A stretch of 64,000 nt of DNA. Source: Demequina subtropica (GTDB lineage: Bacteria > Actinomycetota > Actinomycetes > Actinomycetales > Demequinaceae). Positions 1-9,456 of the stretch are shown one piece after another; position 1 is the stretch's first letter; each line of letters opens with the position of its first letter. Location of the stretch: NCBI RefSeq assembly GCF_000971235.1, contig NZ_BBMB01000006.1, positions 115,690-179,689 of the forward strand. Direction: 5' to 3'. The position numbers were made by a program, and so were the translations under genes. The notes under the pieces were generated by a model. That model was not told the origin of the DNA. It ran no database searches and saw only the letters and a program-made list of their open reading frames with translations.

Positions 1-8
1 CCCCCGAC

Positions 9-41
9 AGCGGGGGCGCCGATCCCCCCGGCGCCCCCGCT
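9..41. terminator. Strong hairpin at the window edge, probable terminator of an upstream gene
   Basis: Positions 9-21 and 29-41 are perfect 13-bp complements around a 7-base loop, followed by GC-rich sequence with no long T tract. It lies upstream of the promoter of the GH43 gene, so it most likely ends a transcript that enters from outside the window. Direction cannot be fixed from what is visible. Confidence 0.5.
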
Positions 42-67
42 GCTCCTTGCGCGGGCTCGGGCGCGGT

Positions 68-97
68 TTGACGCGCCAATTTACATCGTTGTAGAGT
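68..97 (+). promoter_or_regulatory. Probable promoter of the GH43 gene with a dyad in the spacer
   Basis: TTGACG (68-73) and TAGAGT (92-97) are separated by 18 bases and lie about 60 bases before the GTG start. The spacer and -10 region hold an imperfect inverted repeat, TTTACATCGTTGTAGA (12 of 16 positions symmetric around a central CG), the format of a LacI-family operator. It differs from the two operators in front of the locus lacI gene, so the binding protein is unknown. Confidence 0.5.
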
Positions 98-158
98 CGC
101 GGGACCTTGGCGACATCCCTCGCCTAGCGAACTGTCCGACGACGCACAGGAGCCTTCC

Positions 159-1625
159 GTGACCCGCACCCGCGCCGCCGCTGCGGCCGCCACCCTCGCC
201 GCCGCCACCCTCTCGCTCAGCGCCTGCGGCGCATCGTCCGAGGGCGGCCTCCCCGACCTCGCGGCGCCCACCTTCACCGACGTGACCGTCCATGACCCGT
301 CCGTGGTGACCTCGGACGACCAGATCTGGGTGTTCGGCTCCCACGCCGCTTCGGCCTACACGACCGACCTCATGAGCTGGACGCAGAACTCCATGAGCGT
401 CGGCGACGCCGATGCCGCGGGCCTGTTCGACGACATCCGCACCGAGCTGGCCGAGACCTTCGAGTGGGCGCAGTCCGAGACGCTGTGGGCCGCGGACGTC
501 GTCGAGCTGCCGGACGGCCGCTACGCGATGTACTACAACGCCTGCGAGGGCAGCTCGGCACGCTCCGCGCTGGGCGTCGCCATCGCCGACGAGGTCGACG
601 GCCCGTACGTCAACCAGGAGATCCTCCTCAAGTCCGGGATGTGGGACGAGGAGTCCGAGAACCCCGGCGAGATCTACGACGCCACCCTCCACCCCAACAC
701 CGTCGACCCGGACGCGTTCTACGACGAGGACGGGAACCTCTGGATGGTCTACGGCTCGTACTCGGGCGGCATCTTCATCCTCGAGATGGACGAGGAGACC
801 GGCCTGCCCCTCGAGGGCCAGGGCTACGGCACGCACCTGGTCGGCGGCAACCACTCGCGCATCGAGGCGCCGAACATCCGCTTCGACGAGGAGACGGGCT
901 ACTACTACCTGTTCCTCTCGTTCGGCGGCCTGGACGCCTCGGGCGGCTACGAGCTGCGCGTCGCGCGCTCCGAGAGCCCCGACGGCCCGTACGTCGATGC
1001 CGAGGGCAACGACATGTCGACCGTCGCGGGCGCTCCCGGGACCGTGTTCGACGACGCGTCGATCGAGCCGTACGGCGTCAAGGTGATCGGCGGCTACGAG
1101 TGGGCGGACGGCCCTGGCATGGGCGGCGATGCCGGCTACGTCTCCCCCGGCCACAACACCTGGTACGACGACCCGGACACCGGCGAGACGTTCCTCATCT
1201 TCCACTCGCGCTTCATCGGCACCGAGGAGATGCACAACGTCCGCGTGCACCAGCTGTACATGAACGCCGACGGCTGGCCCGTGCTGTCGCCCGAGCGCTA
1301 CGCGGGCGAGAGCCTCGTCGCGGCCAGCGAGGACGATGCGGCGGGCACCTACCAGGTGGTGACCTTCGACAAGGTGATCTCGCCGCTGGTCCCCACCTCC
1401 GTCGAGGTGACGCTCGCCGAGGACGGGACCGTCGCGGGCGCGCTCGAGGGCACGTGGGAGCTGTCCGGCGACCAGGACCTCACGCTCACCGCCGGCGACG
1501 CGACCTACACGGGCGTGCTCGCGCCCGTGTGGAACCCGACCGCCGAGGCGTGGACGTGGGGCCTCACCGTGACCTCCGGGCAGGGCGTGCCCCTGTGGGG
1601 CCGCCAGGACGTCGACGCGGCCTGA
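159..1625 (+). CDS. GH43 endo-arabinanase-like lipoprotein
   Basis: Predicted extracellular, membrane-anchored glycoside hydrolase of family 43, most like the longer bacterial endo-1,5-alpha-L-arabinanases with a C-terminal beta domain (AbnB type, about 470 residues; this one is 488). A signal peptide ends in the lipobox LSAC with Cys23. The five-bladed propeller shows the usual triad: Asp46 in HDPSV (general base), Asp183 in VDPDAFYD (pKa modulator) and Glu236 in RIEAPNI (general acid). A downstream SPGHNTW motif fits the metal-binding His of the subfamily. About 120 C-terminal residues form a separate beta-rich domain. The GTG start is chosen because AGGAG (148-152) sits 6 bases upstream. 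It converges on the large glycosidase gene and is the only plus-strand gene of the arabinan locus. Family is secure; arabinan specificity is inferred from the subfamily and from the neighbouring GH127. Confidence 0.85.
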   Translation: MTRTRAAAAAATLAAATLSLSACGASSEGGLPDLAAPTFTDVTVHDPSVVTSDDQIWVFGSHAASAYTTDLMSWTQNSMSVGDADAAGLFDDIRTELAETFEWAQSETLWAADVVELPDGRYAMYYNACEGSSARSALGVAIADEVDGPYVNQEILLKSGMWDEESENPGEIYDATLHPNTVDPDAFYDEDGNLWMVYGSYSGGIFILEMDEETGLPLEGQGYGTHLVGGNHSRIEAPNIRFDEETGYYYLFLSFGGLDASGGYELRVARSESPDGPYVDAEGNDMSTVAGAPGTVFDDASIEPYGVKVIGGYEWADGPGMGGDAGYVSPGHNTWYDDPDTGETFLIFHSRFIGTEEMHNVRVHQLYMNADGWPVLSPERYAGESLVAASEDDAAGTYQVVTFDKVISPLVPTSVEVTLAEDGTVAGALEGTWELSGDQDLTLTAGDATYTGVLAPVWNPTAEAWTWGLTVTSGQGVPLWGRQDVDAA

Positions 1626-1638
1626 CGGACGCGGCACA

Positions 1639-1667
1639 GGGGCCGGGCACGCACCGTGCCCGGCCCC
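1639..1667. terminator. Bidirectional terminator between convergent glycosidase genes
   Basis: A perfect 13-bp stem (1639-1651 with 1655-1667) closes a 3-base loop. It lies 14 bases after the GH43 stop codon and 16 bases beyond the minus-strand glycosidase stop, so it can serve both transcripts. The T tract is poor, as is common in high-GC actinobacteria. Confidence 0.75.
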
Positions 1668-1683
1668 TGGCATGTCCGGGGTG

Positions 1684-4600
1684 CTATCCCCTGTCGGTGA
1701 GGCGCGACACCGTGATCCGATCGATGATCGGCGAGGTGTCGGCCCGGAGAGGGATGCCCGGCCAGTTGTCCTCGGCGTAGGTCGTTCCGTCGAAGTTGGG
1801 CTGCTCCTCCGAGCCGAAGGCGATGGTGTTCTCCCCCGCGACGAGGTCGAGCACCAGCGTCCGCTCCCAGAAGCTGTTCTCGTGGAACGTCGGCACGAAC
1901 AGCACCGACTCCGGCTCGCCCCCGTTCACCGAGATGAGCGCGCGGCGCGCCATCGGGTTGGGGTTGTAGTGCGTCGCCGGCACCTGCTCCGGGTTGGAGA
2001 AGCGCACCACCACCGCGTGCGGTCCCGCCTCGGCGGCGTCGACGGAGAAGGTCAACGTGCTGACGTTCCCCGGCGCCCCGCCGATGCCATCGACGGCCTG
2101 ACCGCCCTCGGCCAGCGAGAGATCCACCACATGGGCTTCGCCCTCGAGGGTCGCGTCCTCGGCCTGGTACGCGACCGCGCCGAGACGCCCCTTCGAGGCG
2201 CCCACGAGCAGGCGGTCGACCGTCGCCGGCCCCGTGACGACGACCTTGTTGACACCGCCCATGAGGTGGACGGCAGCCGAGGTCGAGGCCCGCAGATCCA
2301 TGACCTGCTCGCCGTTGACCGCCACGGAGCCCTTCGCGACGCCGCTCGTGTCGAGCGACAGCGAGTGCTCGCCGTCGACGTCGCCGTAGACCCAGAAGGT
2401 CGCGGTCTCGCCGAGCTTCAGCTGCACGGCGCCGGACCCGGAGACCCCGCCCCGGTACTTCGGCGTCACGGACGTGTCCGCGAGCTCGGCCTCGTAGGCG
2501 TCCACCGCATCGTCGCCCGCCGCGCGGGTGAGCGTGATGCGGTCGACGATGGCGTCGCCCTGGGTCGCACCCGTGCCGTCGAGGCTCCGCGCGGACAGCG
2601 TGAGCGTGTGCTCGCCCGCGGTGAGATCGACCGTGGTGTCGGCGTGGTCCCACACCACCCACTTGTAGCCGAGCGTGAGGAACAGCTCCTGCTCGTCGGC
2701 GCCGTCGACCGTGAGGAACACGTTGGTGGGTCCCTGCTCCGCGACCAGCCCGTAGGTGTTGAGGCTGTTGGCGAAGACCGAGAGGTCGTACGCCCCGTCG
2801 TCGGGCACGTCGACGGTGAAGTCGAGCGCGACGTCGGAGCCGGTCCGCAGGCCGCCGACGTTGTACGCCCCCGACGTGTAGAACAGGTCGACGCGCGCAG
2901 GCGTGCCCTCGGGGCCGTTGACGCTGTAGCCGGAGCCCGTGTGCGCGGCGTCCTCGGCCTCGTACGAGGCCGACCATGCCGGCGACGCGGAGCCCGCGGC
3001 CGCGGAACCCTGAGGCGTCACGACGATCTCGTATGCCGAGGACTCCTTCAGCGCGGGCAGCGCACCCTCGCCGAACTCGAACGAGGCCTTGCCGTCGACC
3101 ACGGGCAGCACCATCTCGGCGAGCGTCTCGGGCTGCGCCGAGTCGCCGATCTGACCGGTCCACGCGATCTCACGGACCCAGACGCGCACCTTGCCCGTGA
3201 AGCTCGCGGGCAGGCCGACCAGGTCCACCGGAGCGGCGCCGGCGGCCCCGCCGATGATCGCCCGCACCTGCTTCCTGCCGGTGTCGAGCGCGGCGACGCC
3301 CTGGAGCGTGTAGTTGTCGCCCGGCCATGGCGGGGTGACCTCGAGGGTCTGCCCCGTCATCTGTGCGTACTCGTGGTACAGCCACCACTGCCCGTTGCCG
3401 CGGTTGGACTGCACCGCGGAGTCGGAGAGGTTGCCGTCGATGTTCCAGAACGCGATCTGCGCGTCGACCTTGGAGTCCTCGATCGCGGAGATCCACTGGA
3501 TCATCTGGCCGGGAACCGACGTGTGGTAGTTGAACGCGTACTCGTTGATGTTGATCGGCAGCTCGGTGCCCTCGTACGAGGTGCCCGCGAATGCGGCCGC
3601 CTCCCAGCCCCGGAACCTCTCCACCGAGTCGCGGATCGCCTGCGGGTGCGACAGCTCGTGCCACGTGATGATGTCCGGGACGGTGTCCTCCTCGACCACG
3701 TGGGCGAGGTATCCCTGCATCTGCCCGAACAGCACCGAGGTTCCCGGTCCCGCGACCCGGAGGTCGGGGAACGCGGCCTTGATGGTGCGGTAGGACTCGT
3801 CCCAGGCGGCGAAGTAGTCCGTCGGGTCGCTGAGCCACGACGTGCCGTCGAGGCTCCACTGCCCGGTGCCGAACATGTTCCCCTCGGGCTCGTTGAACGG
3901 CTCGATCACCAGGTGGGCGCGCTGGTCCGCGGGGATCTGCGCGATCATCTCGAGCTGGTCCGCCAGGACCCCGCGGTAGGACTCGAGCTTCTCCTCGGGA
4001 GTGTCGCCCGGCCACTCGTAGGGGAACCCGCGATACCAGTCGGTGATGCGCAGGTAGACGTCGCCGCCGGTGGTCTCCGCCAAGGTCGGGAGGACCTCGA
4101 GCGCATCTGCTCCGGGTTGCTGCGCGCCGTCCTGCGCCTTGGTCGAGACGGTGCGGATGCCCATGCCCTCGATGAGGTTCTCCGTGGGCATGCCGTCCCC
4201 GTAGAGGCCGTAGAGCACGCCCGCGGCGCCGCCCATGAAGTCGCCCGTGGTCGTTCCCGCGTCGATGGCGATCTGGCCGCGGTGCACGGTGACCTCCGCG
4301 GTGACGGGGTAGCCGCCCGCGTCTCCCGACACGGTGAAGGTGCCCTCGGCCGTGTACGCGGCCTCGGGGACCTCGTCCCACGTGATCGGGACGTCGCGGT
4401 CGTAGCCGTCGGAGAAGGACGCCGATGCGGCGGCCGGGAGCGCGGGGGCCCCGCCCACGAGCGTGCGGACGGAGAACGCGTCCTCCGCGAGCGCCTCCAG
4501 CGTCGGGATGCCGCGGGTGACCAGCGACGCGACCTCCTCGGGCGTGAGCGCCGCGCGGTAGACGCGGAACTCGTCGATCGCGCCGTCGAAGGCAGGATCG

Positions 4601-6600
4601 GGGTAGAACGATCCTCCGATGCGACCCGCGTTCGCCGCGGTCGCGCTCAACAGCTCTCCCGCGGTGATGTCGGTGGCCACGGACGCGAGCGCGACACCGT
4701 CGAGGTACGTGGTCATGACGCCCGCCGTGGTGTCGAGCGTGGTCGTGACCGTCGCCCACTCCCCGGTGCGCAGCGCGCCGACGCCCGTGATCTGGTCCTC
4801 GGCGGAGCCCCCACCACCGGTAGTGATGGCGGTGCGCATGTTGCCGTCCGAGTTCGACGGCGTCCAGAACACGTATCGGGTCGTGCTGGTGCCCAGCCCG
4901 TAGAGCCACTGCCAGGCCGCACCGCCGTCCCACCGCAGGCGCGACGAGACGGTGAGGTCGGTCGCGCCGTCGAGGATGTCGCGGGGCACGGTCACCGCGC
5001 CGCCGGTGAGGTCGAGCGCGTCGCCCTCGACCCCCGCCACGATCCCCGTGGAGCCGACGATGGCGCCGTCGAGGTTGTTGCCCGAGGAGTCGGGCACGAT
5101 GCCGTCGGTGACGTCGTCCATCGTGTAGAGCAGGTCGGGCGCAGCGAGCGCGCCCGGCTCGAGCGACTCCACCTGGGCCGCGGTGAGCGCGCCGCGGTAG
5201 ATGCGGAAGTCGTCGACCTCGCCGTCGAAGGTGGGGTCCCACCAGAACACCGAGCCGCCCAGGTAGCCGCCCGTGTCGTTGCCAGGGTCGACCAGGGCGT
5301 CGGCCGTGATGGTGGTGCTCGCGCTGCCGACCGCGACGCCGTCGACATACGTGGTCAGGAGGTCCGCAGCGGAGTCGAGCGTGACCGTGACGGTGCTCCA
5401 CTCGTCCGTCGCGAGGGGCTCTGTCGCGAGCACCTGCGCCTCGGCGGCGTCGCCGCCGACCGTGATCCCCGTGCGCAGCGCCCCGCCGAACGCCTCACCC
5501 GTGCGCGGGATCGCATAGAGGTACCTCGAGAACGTGGTCCCGACCCCGAAGAGCCAGCCCCAGTCGTGGGTGCCGTCCCAGCGCACACGCGCCGCGACGG
5601 TGAGATCCGCGCTGCCGTCGATCACGCCGCGCGGGAACGTGACGTAGCCGCCGCTGAGGTCGAGCGCCGCGCCGTCGAGGCCCTCCGAGGCCTCGGCCGC
5701 GCCGGACAGCGTGCCGTCCCAGCCGTTGCCGGACACGTCGGCGACCACGCCGTCGGCGACGTCGTCCATCGTCCAGTGGAGGTCGGGAGCCGTCTCGTCG
5801 ACCGCGGGGGCCGGCTCCGGCTCGGGCTCCGGCGGGACGTACTCGACGCCCACGAGCGCGGCCACCTGCTCGCCGTCGAGCGCGGTGCGGAACAGCTGGA
5901 AGTCGTCGACCGCGCCCTTGAAGGTCGGGTCGTTGTAGAACGAGCCGCCGATCGAGCCGGACGATGCGGCGGCCGCGTCGACGAGCACACCCGCGGTGAT
6001 CTCGGTCGACGCGGAGGCGACGGTCACGCCGTCGAGGTACGTGGTGAGGCGGTCCGCCTCGGCGTCGAGGACCACGGTGACGGTGCTCCACTCCCCCGTG
6101 GCCATCGCCGCAGGGAAGTCGACGATCGCCTCGACCCCGGGCCCGCCGACGGTGACGGCGCTGCGCATCACCTGCGTGGTGCCGGCACGGGGCGTGGTGA
6201 ACAGATAGCGCGTGGTGTCCGTGCCGAGGCCGAACAGCCACTGCCAGTCTCCGGGCTCGTCCCAGCGCGCGCGGACCGACACCGTGAGGTCCGTCGCGCC
6301 CGCGAGGGGGCCTCCGGGGATCGTCACGGTGCCGCCGGTGAGCGCGAGCGCCGCACCGTCGTCGGCTCCATCGGTGACGCCGGTCGAGCCGACGATCACG
6401 CCGTCCCAGCCGTTCACCGACGAGTCCGGGACCGTCCCTCCCGCGACATCGTCCATCGTGTAGTGCAGGTCGGGGGCCGGTACGTCGACCGCCGCCGCCG
6501 GCGTGGCCGTCGCGACGCCGGCCGCTCCCAGCGCCAGCGCCGACGCCACCGCCGTCCATCGTGCCCATGACGGGCCTTGCCTGGTGAGCTCTCGCATCAT
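1684..6600 (-). CDS. Secreted 1638-residue multidomain glycosidase (3 LamG, Ig-like, clan-A barrel, C-terminal carbohydrate-binding modules)
   Basis: Very large secreted enzyme of uncertain substrate. A signal peptide ending in ATPAAA precedes three similar concanavalin-like LamG domains (roughly residues 41-245, 270-465 and 486-695). Each opens with PDLxxTMDDV and closes with DxFxxxRxALxxxxV. A Big_4-like Ig domain follows (about 696-775), then a TIM-barrel glycosidase with NEP and NEY motifs. Glu904 (PFNEPEG) and Glu1020 (NINEYAF) are the expected acid/base and nucleophile of clan GH-A, the fold of GH39, GH5 and relatives. The last 430 residues hold three beta-sandwich modules, two opening with the YEAEDA/YQAEDA signature of CBM6/35-like domains. 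The start at 6600 (MMREL) follows AGAGAGG. An upstream in-frame start would put 19 arginine-rich residues before the signal peptide. The last gene of the lacI-transporter-GH127 run, it probably acts on an arabinose-containing polymer; I cannot assign a GH family. Confidence 0.75.
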   Translation of the reverse strand: MMRELTRQGPSWARWTAVASALALGAAGVATATPAAAVDVPAPDLHYTMDDVAGGTVPDSSVNGWDGVIVGSTGVTDGADDGAALALTGGTVTIPGGPLAGATDLTVSVRARWDEPGDWQWLFGLGTDTTRYLFTTPRAGTTQVMRSAVTVGGPGVEAIVDFPAAMATGEWSTVTVVLDAEADRLTTYLDGVTVASASTEITAGVLVDAAAASSGSIGGSFYNDPTFKGAVDDFQLFRTALDGEQVAALVGVEYVPPEPEPEPAPAVDETAPDLHWTMDDVADGVVADVSGNGWDGTLSGAAEASEGLDGAALDLSGGYVTFPRGVIDGSADLTVAARVRWDGTHDWGWLFGVGTTFSRYLYAIPRTGEAFGGALRTGITVGGDAAEAQVLATEPLATDEWSTVTVTLDSAADLLTTYVDGVAVGSASTTITADALVDPGNDTGGYLGGSVFWWDPTFDGEVDDFRIYRGALTAAQVESLEPGALAAPDLLYTMDDVTDGIVPDSSGNNLDGAIVGSTGIVAGVEGDALDLTGGAVTVPRDILDGATDLTVSSRLRWDGGAAWQWLYGLGTSTTRYVFWTPSNSDGNMRTAITTGGGGSAEDQITGVGALRTGEWATVTTTLDTTAGVMTTYLDGVALASVATDITAGELLSATAANAGRIGGSFYPDPAFDGAIDEFRVYRAALTPEEVASLVTRGIPTLEALAEDAFSVRTLVGGAPALPAAASASFSDGYDRDVPITWDEVPEAAYTAEGTFTVSGDAGGYPVTAEVTVHRGQIAIDAGTTTGDFMGGAAGVLYGLYGDGMPTENLIEGMGIRTVSTKAQDGAQQPGADALEVLPTLAETTGGDVYLRITDWYRGFPYEWPGDTPEEKLESYRGVLADQLEMIAQIPADQRAHLVIEPFNEPEGNMFGTGQWSLDGTSWLSDPTDYFAAWDESYRTIKAAFPDLRVAGPGTSVLFGQMQGYLAHVVEEDTVPDIITWHELSHPQAIRDSVERFRGWEAAAFAGTSYEGTELPININEYAFNYHTSVPGQMIQWISAIEDSKVDAQIAFWNIDGNLSDSAVQSNRGNGQWWLYHEYAQMTGQTLEVTPPWPGDNYTLQGVAALDTGRKQVRAIIGGAAGAAPVDLVGLPASFTGKVRVWVREIAWTGQIGDSAQPETLAEMVLPVVDGKASFEFGEGALPALKESSAYEIVVTPQGSAAAGSASPAWSASYEAEDAAHTGSGYSVNGPEGTPARVDLFYTSGAYNVGGLRTGSDVALDFTVDVPDDGAYDLSVFANSLNTYGLVAEQGPTNVFLTVDGADEQELFLTLGYKWVVWDHADTTVDLTAGEHTLTLSARSLDGTGATQGDAIVDRITLTRAAGDDAVDAYEAELADTSVTPKYRGGVSGSGAVQLKLGETATFWVYGDVDGEHSLSLDTSGVAKGSVAVNGEQVMDLRASTSAAVHLMGGVNKVVVTGPATVDRLLVGASKGRLGAVAYQAEDATLEGEAHVVDLSLAEGGQAVDGIGGAPGNVSTLTFSVDAAEAGPHAVVVRFSNPEQVPATHYNPNPMARRALISVNGGEPESVLFVPTFHENSFWERTLVLDLVAGENTIAFGSEEQPNFDGTTYAEDNWPGIPLRADTSPIIDRITVSRLTDRG

Positions 6601-6687
6601 CGAGCACCTCTCTGTGACTCTTCGGGGATGCCGACGGCTGAGGGACGCCGGCCTCACGCGCCCGCCAGCGAGAAGCGGACGCGAGGT

Positions 6688-8634
6688 CTATCGGGGCGGG
6701 GCGACCTCCCAGACGGCAGGCAGCATCACGCGCATCTGCGACGGCGCGCGTTCACCCCAGCGGTGGTAGGGCACCAACGGGAGATCGAAGCCGACCTCGG
6801 ACGCCGGGTCCGTCGGCCGTCGCGACGCGAACGGGGGCGTCGCAGGGGCCGCCGCGGGCTCGCGACGGCGCGTGGCGGCGATGACGGCCCCGTCGCCCGC
6901 CGCGCGGGGCGCGCCGGTCGCGTCGACGCGCACGTCCTCGATCCCGACGCCCTCGGGAAGGTCGGTCGACTCGAGGCACAGCACGAGCGGGCCCCTCTCG
7001 ACCGCGACGGTGCCGCGCATCGCATCGATGCGGGGGTCGGGCCAGACGATGCGCGGGTCCAGGTCGAGGTCGAGCACCACGACGTCCCCGGCCGTCCAGG
7101 TGCGCCGCGCCTCCCACCAGCCCGGCGCCACCTCGGTACGGGTGCCCGTCGCGTCGGTCACGGTCGCGTGCCGCGCCCAGGCCGGGACGCGCAGCCGCAA
7201 CGCCACGGGCTCCTGCGGCGCCTCGACCACCGCGACGTCGACGCGACCGTCGTCCGGGTAGCGCGTCGCCACCTCGAGCCGCATCCGTCCCGACGACAGC
7301 GCGACGTCCACGGAGCCGGGCGAGTACAGCAGCAGGGTCAGGGCGTCGTCCTCGACCATCGCGGCGTAGGTGTGCAGCGCCGCGAAGGTGCGTGCCACGT
7401 TCGTCGGGCAGCACGACACGTCGAACCACGGCGCACGGACACCGCCCTCGGCACGGTGGTTCACCCCGTCGCCGGCGTACTCGGCACCTGCGACCCTGAC
7501 GTGCAGCGGGTTCGCATAGAAGAAGCGCGTGCCGCCCTGATCCGCAGCCGCGGCCACGACGTTGTAGAGCGTCCTCTCGATGAGGTCGGCGTACCGGACC
7601 TCCCCCGACGCGAGCAGGAGCCGCCACGACAGCATCACGGACCCGACGCCCGCGCAGGTCTCGCAGTAGGCGCGGTCGGGCGGCAGCTCCCAGTCCTCGC
7701 CGAAACCCTCGTCCTGATGCCGCGACCCCATGCCGCCTGTGATGTATGTGCGCCGCTCGACGGTGGTGGCCCACTGGCCCTCGAGCGCCGCGAGGAGCTC
7801 GCGGTCGCCGGTTTCGACCGCGACGTCGACGGCGCCCGCCGCGAGGTAGAGCGCACGCACCGCGTGGCCGCGGAGCACCGTGCCCTCGCGCACGGGCACG
7901 TCGTCCTGGAAGTACTCGTCCGAGAGCAGAGGACGGACCGGCAGGGTTCCCCGTCCGCGGCGCTCGACGAACACGCGCGCCTGGTCGAGGTAGCGCCGCT
8001 CCCCCATCGCACGGCCCAGCTCCGCGAGGCCGAGCTCGATCTCGGGATGGCCGCACAGGCCCTCGCGCGCGCCGGGCGCGAACTCGCGGCACACATGCTC
8101 GGCGGCTCGGCGCGCGGCCGCCACGAGGGCATCCTCGCCGGAGGTCCGCAGGCGGGCGACCGCGGCCTGCATGAGGTGGCCCATGTTGTAGAGCTCGTGG
8201 CCCATCGACAGGTCGGAGTACCGCGGCGGCAGGCCCGGATGCCCGAATGCCGTCCCCAGGTAGCCGTCCTCGTCCTGCGCGGCGACGACGCGCGCGACCA
8301 GGGCGCCGTACGCGGCGGCGAGCCGCGCATCGTCCCTGCGTCCCAGCTCCCAGGCGATGCCCTCGAGCAGCTTGTAGACCTCCGAGTCCGCGAACTCCCA
8401 GCCCGCGCGCTCATCGGTGACGTCGCCGCGCGCGACCCTGTCGAAGTTCTCGAGCCAGCCCAGGCGCTCCATCCAGTCGGCACAGTGCGCGAACGTCGCG
8501 GCGGCGTTCACCGCCTGACGCCTGCCCCAGAAGCCGTCCGGGCCCCAGACGACCTCCCGAAGCCCGGCTCCCCTGCGCGAGACGGCGCTCGGCCGGACGG
8601 GTGCGGCTGCGCCGCCGTCGCTCCTCTGGTCCAC
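6688..8634 (-). CDS. GH127 beta-L-arabinofuranosidase-like enzyme (cytoplasmic)
   Basis: Glycoside hydrolase of the GH127 (DUF1680) family, 648 residues, close to the length of bifidobacterial HypBA1. HypBA1 releases L-arabinose from beta-L-arabinofuranosides using a cysteine nucleophile beside a Zn site built from Glu338, Cys340, Cys417 and Cys418 (family knowledge). The equivalents are visible here as Glu325 and Cys327 in CETC and Cys408-Cys409 in SCCPTN, so the enzyme should be active. No signal peptide or transmembrane segment is seen, so it should work on oligosaccharides imported by the adjacent ABC transporter. The GTG start lies 3 bases after the permease stop codon, with AAGGA inside the permease end, so the genes are translationally coupled. 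GH146 relatives share much of this signature, so the exact family number is less certain than the chemistry. Confidence 0.88.
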   Translation of the reverse strand: MDQRSDGGAAAPVRPSAVSRRGAGLREVVWGPDGFWGRRQAVNAAATFAHCADWMERLGWLENFDRVARGDVTDERAGWEFADSEVYKLLEGIAWELGRRDDARLAAAYGALVARVVAAQDEDGYLGTAFGHPGLPPRYSDLSMGHELYNMGHLMQAAVARLRTSGEDALVAAARRAAEHVCREFAPGAREGLCGHPEIELGLAELGRAMGERRYLDQARVFVERRGRGTLPVRPLLSDEYFQDDVPVREGTVLRGHAVRALYLAAGAVDVAVETGDRELLAALEGQWATTVERRTYITGGMGSRHQDEGFGEDWELPPDRAYCETCAGVGSVMLSWRLLLASGEVRYADLIERTLYNVVAAAADQGGTRFFYANPLHVRVAGAEYAGDGVNHRAEGGVRAPWFDVSCCPTNVARTFAALHTYAAMVEDDALTLLLYSPGSVDVALSSGRMRLEVATRYPDDGRVDVAVVEAPQEPVALRLRVPAWARHATVTDATGTRTEVAPGWWEARRTWTAGDVVVLDLDLDPRIVWPDPRIDAMRGTVAVERGPLVLCLESTDLPEGVGIEDVRVDATGAPRAAGDGAVIAATRRREPAAAPATPPFASRRPTDPASEVGFDLPLVPYHRWGERAPSQMRVMLPAVWEVAPPR

Positions 8635-8637
8635 GTG

Positions 8638-9456
8638 TCAGTCCTTCACCGCTCCGGCGGTGACCCCCGCGGCGACGTACCGTTGGGCGAACACCAGGAG
8701 GAACGCGGCCGGGACGGACGCGACCACCGCGGTCGCCATGATCGCGTTCCAGTCCTGGGTGTTGTTGCCCAGGTAGCGGAAGATGCCGATCGTCACCGGT
8801 TGGAGGTCGCCTCCACGGTTGAGCGACGAGGCGAACAGGAAGTCGGACCAGGACCAGAGGAAGGCGAAGAGCGCCACCGTGACCACCGAGTTGCGCGAGA
8901 CAGGGATCACCACGGACCTGAACGTCCGCCACGCGTTCGCGCCGTCGATCCGCGCGGCCTGGATCAGCTCGTTCGGGATCCCCATCATGAACGCCGTGAA
9001 GATCAGCACACCGAACGGCACGGCCAGGGTCGAGTCGGCGATGATGAGGCCCGGGATCGTGTCCAGCAGACCCCATTCGTTGAAGACCAGGTAGAACCCC
9101 ATCGCCATGATGATCCCGGGGATCATCTGCGCGACCAGGAGGACGAAGTTCAGGGTGCTCCCGCCCCTCGGGAACAGCTTCGCGAGAGCGAACCCTGCCG
9201 GCGCGGCCACCACGAGCGTGAGGGCCACGGTGCCCAGACCGATGATGAGGCTCGTCCCCAGGTAGGGCAGCTGCTCGTGGATGACCTTGTCGTAGCCGGC
9301 GAAGGTCGCGTCGATCGGGACCAGGTTGGGCGGGTCCTTGCGCAGCAGATGAGGCGGCGTGAGGGAGACGTTGATCATCCAGTAGAGCGGGAACAGCATG
9401 ATGGCCGTGAGGATCAGCGCGATCACGGTGGTGACGGCGCGGCGTGACCGGGTCAT
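8638..9456 (-). CDS. ABC sugar transporter permease, MalG type
   Basis: Inner-membrane permease of a carbohydrate uptake ABC transporter (CUT1 class). Its 272 residues show six hydrophobic segments and the conserved cytoplasmic EAA-type loop GIPNELIQAARIDGANAWRT, which contacts the ATPase. The ATG start overlaps the stop of the upstream permease as ATGA (9453-9456), and GH127 begins 3 bases after its stop, so the set is one operon. Longer in-frame upstream extensions lie inside the other permease gene and are rejected. No ATPase gene is present in the locus. In actinobacteria such importers commonly share an MsiK-type ATPase encoded elsewhere. Confidence 0.88.
   Translation of the reverse strand: MTRSRRAVTTVIALILTAIMLFPLYWMINVSLTPPHLLRKDPPNLVPIDATFAGYDKVIHEQLPYLGTSLIIGLGTVALTLVVAAPAGFALAKLFPRGGSTLNFVLLVAQMIPGIIMAMGFYLVFNEWGLLDTIPGLIIADSTLAVPFGVLIFTAFMMGIPNELIQAARIDGANAWRTFRSVVIPVSRNSVVTVALFAFLWSWSDFLFASSLNRGGDLQPVTIGIFRYLGNNTQDWNAIMATAVVASVPAAFLLVFAQRYVAAGVTAGAVKD

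Noticed and set aside
1672-6570. An uninterrupted 1632-codon plus-strand frame opposite the large glycosidase
   Set aside because: It is Arg/Val/Gly-rich with no recognisable domain, as expected for a shadow frame at very high third-position GC. The minus-strand frame has a signal peptide, repeats and catalytic motifs.
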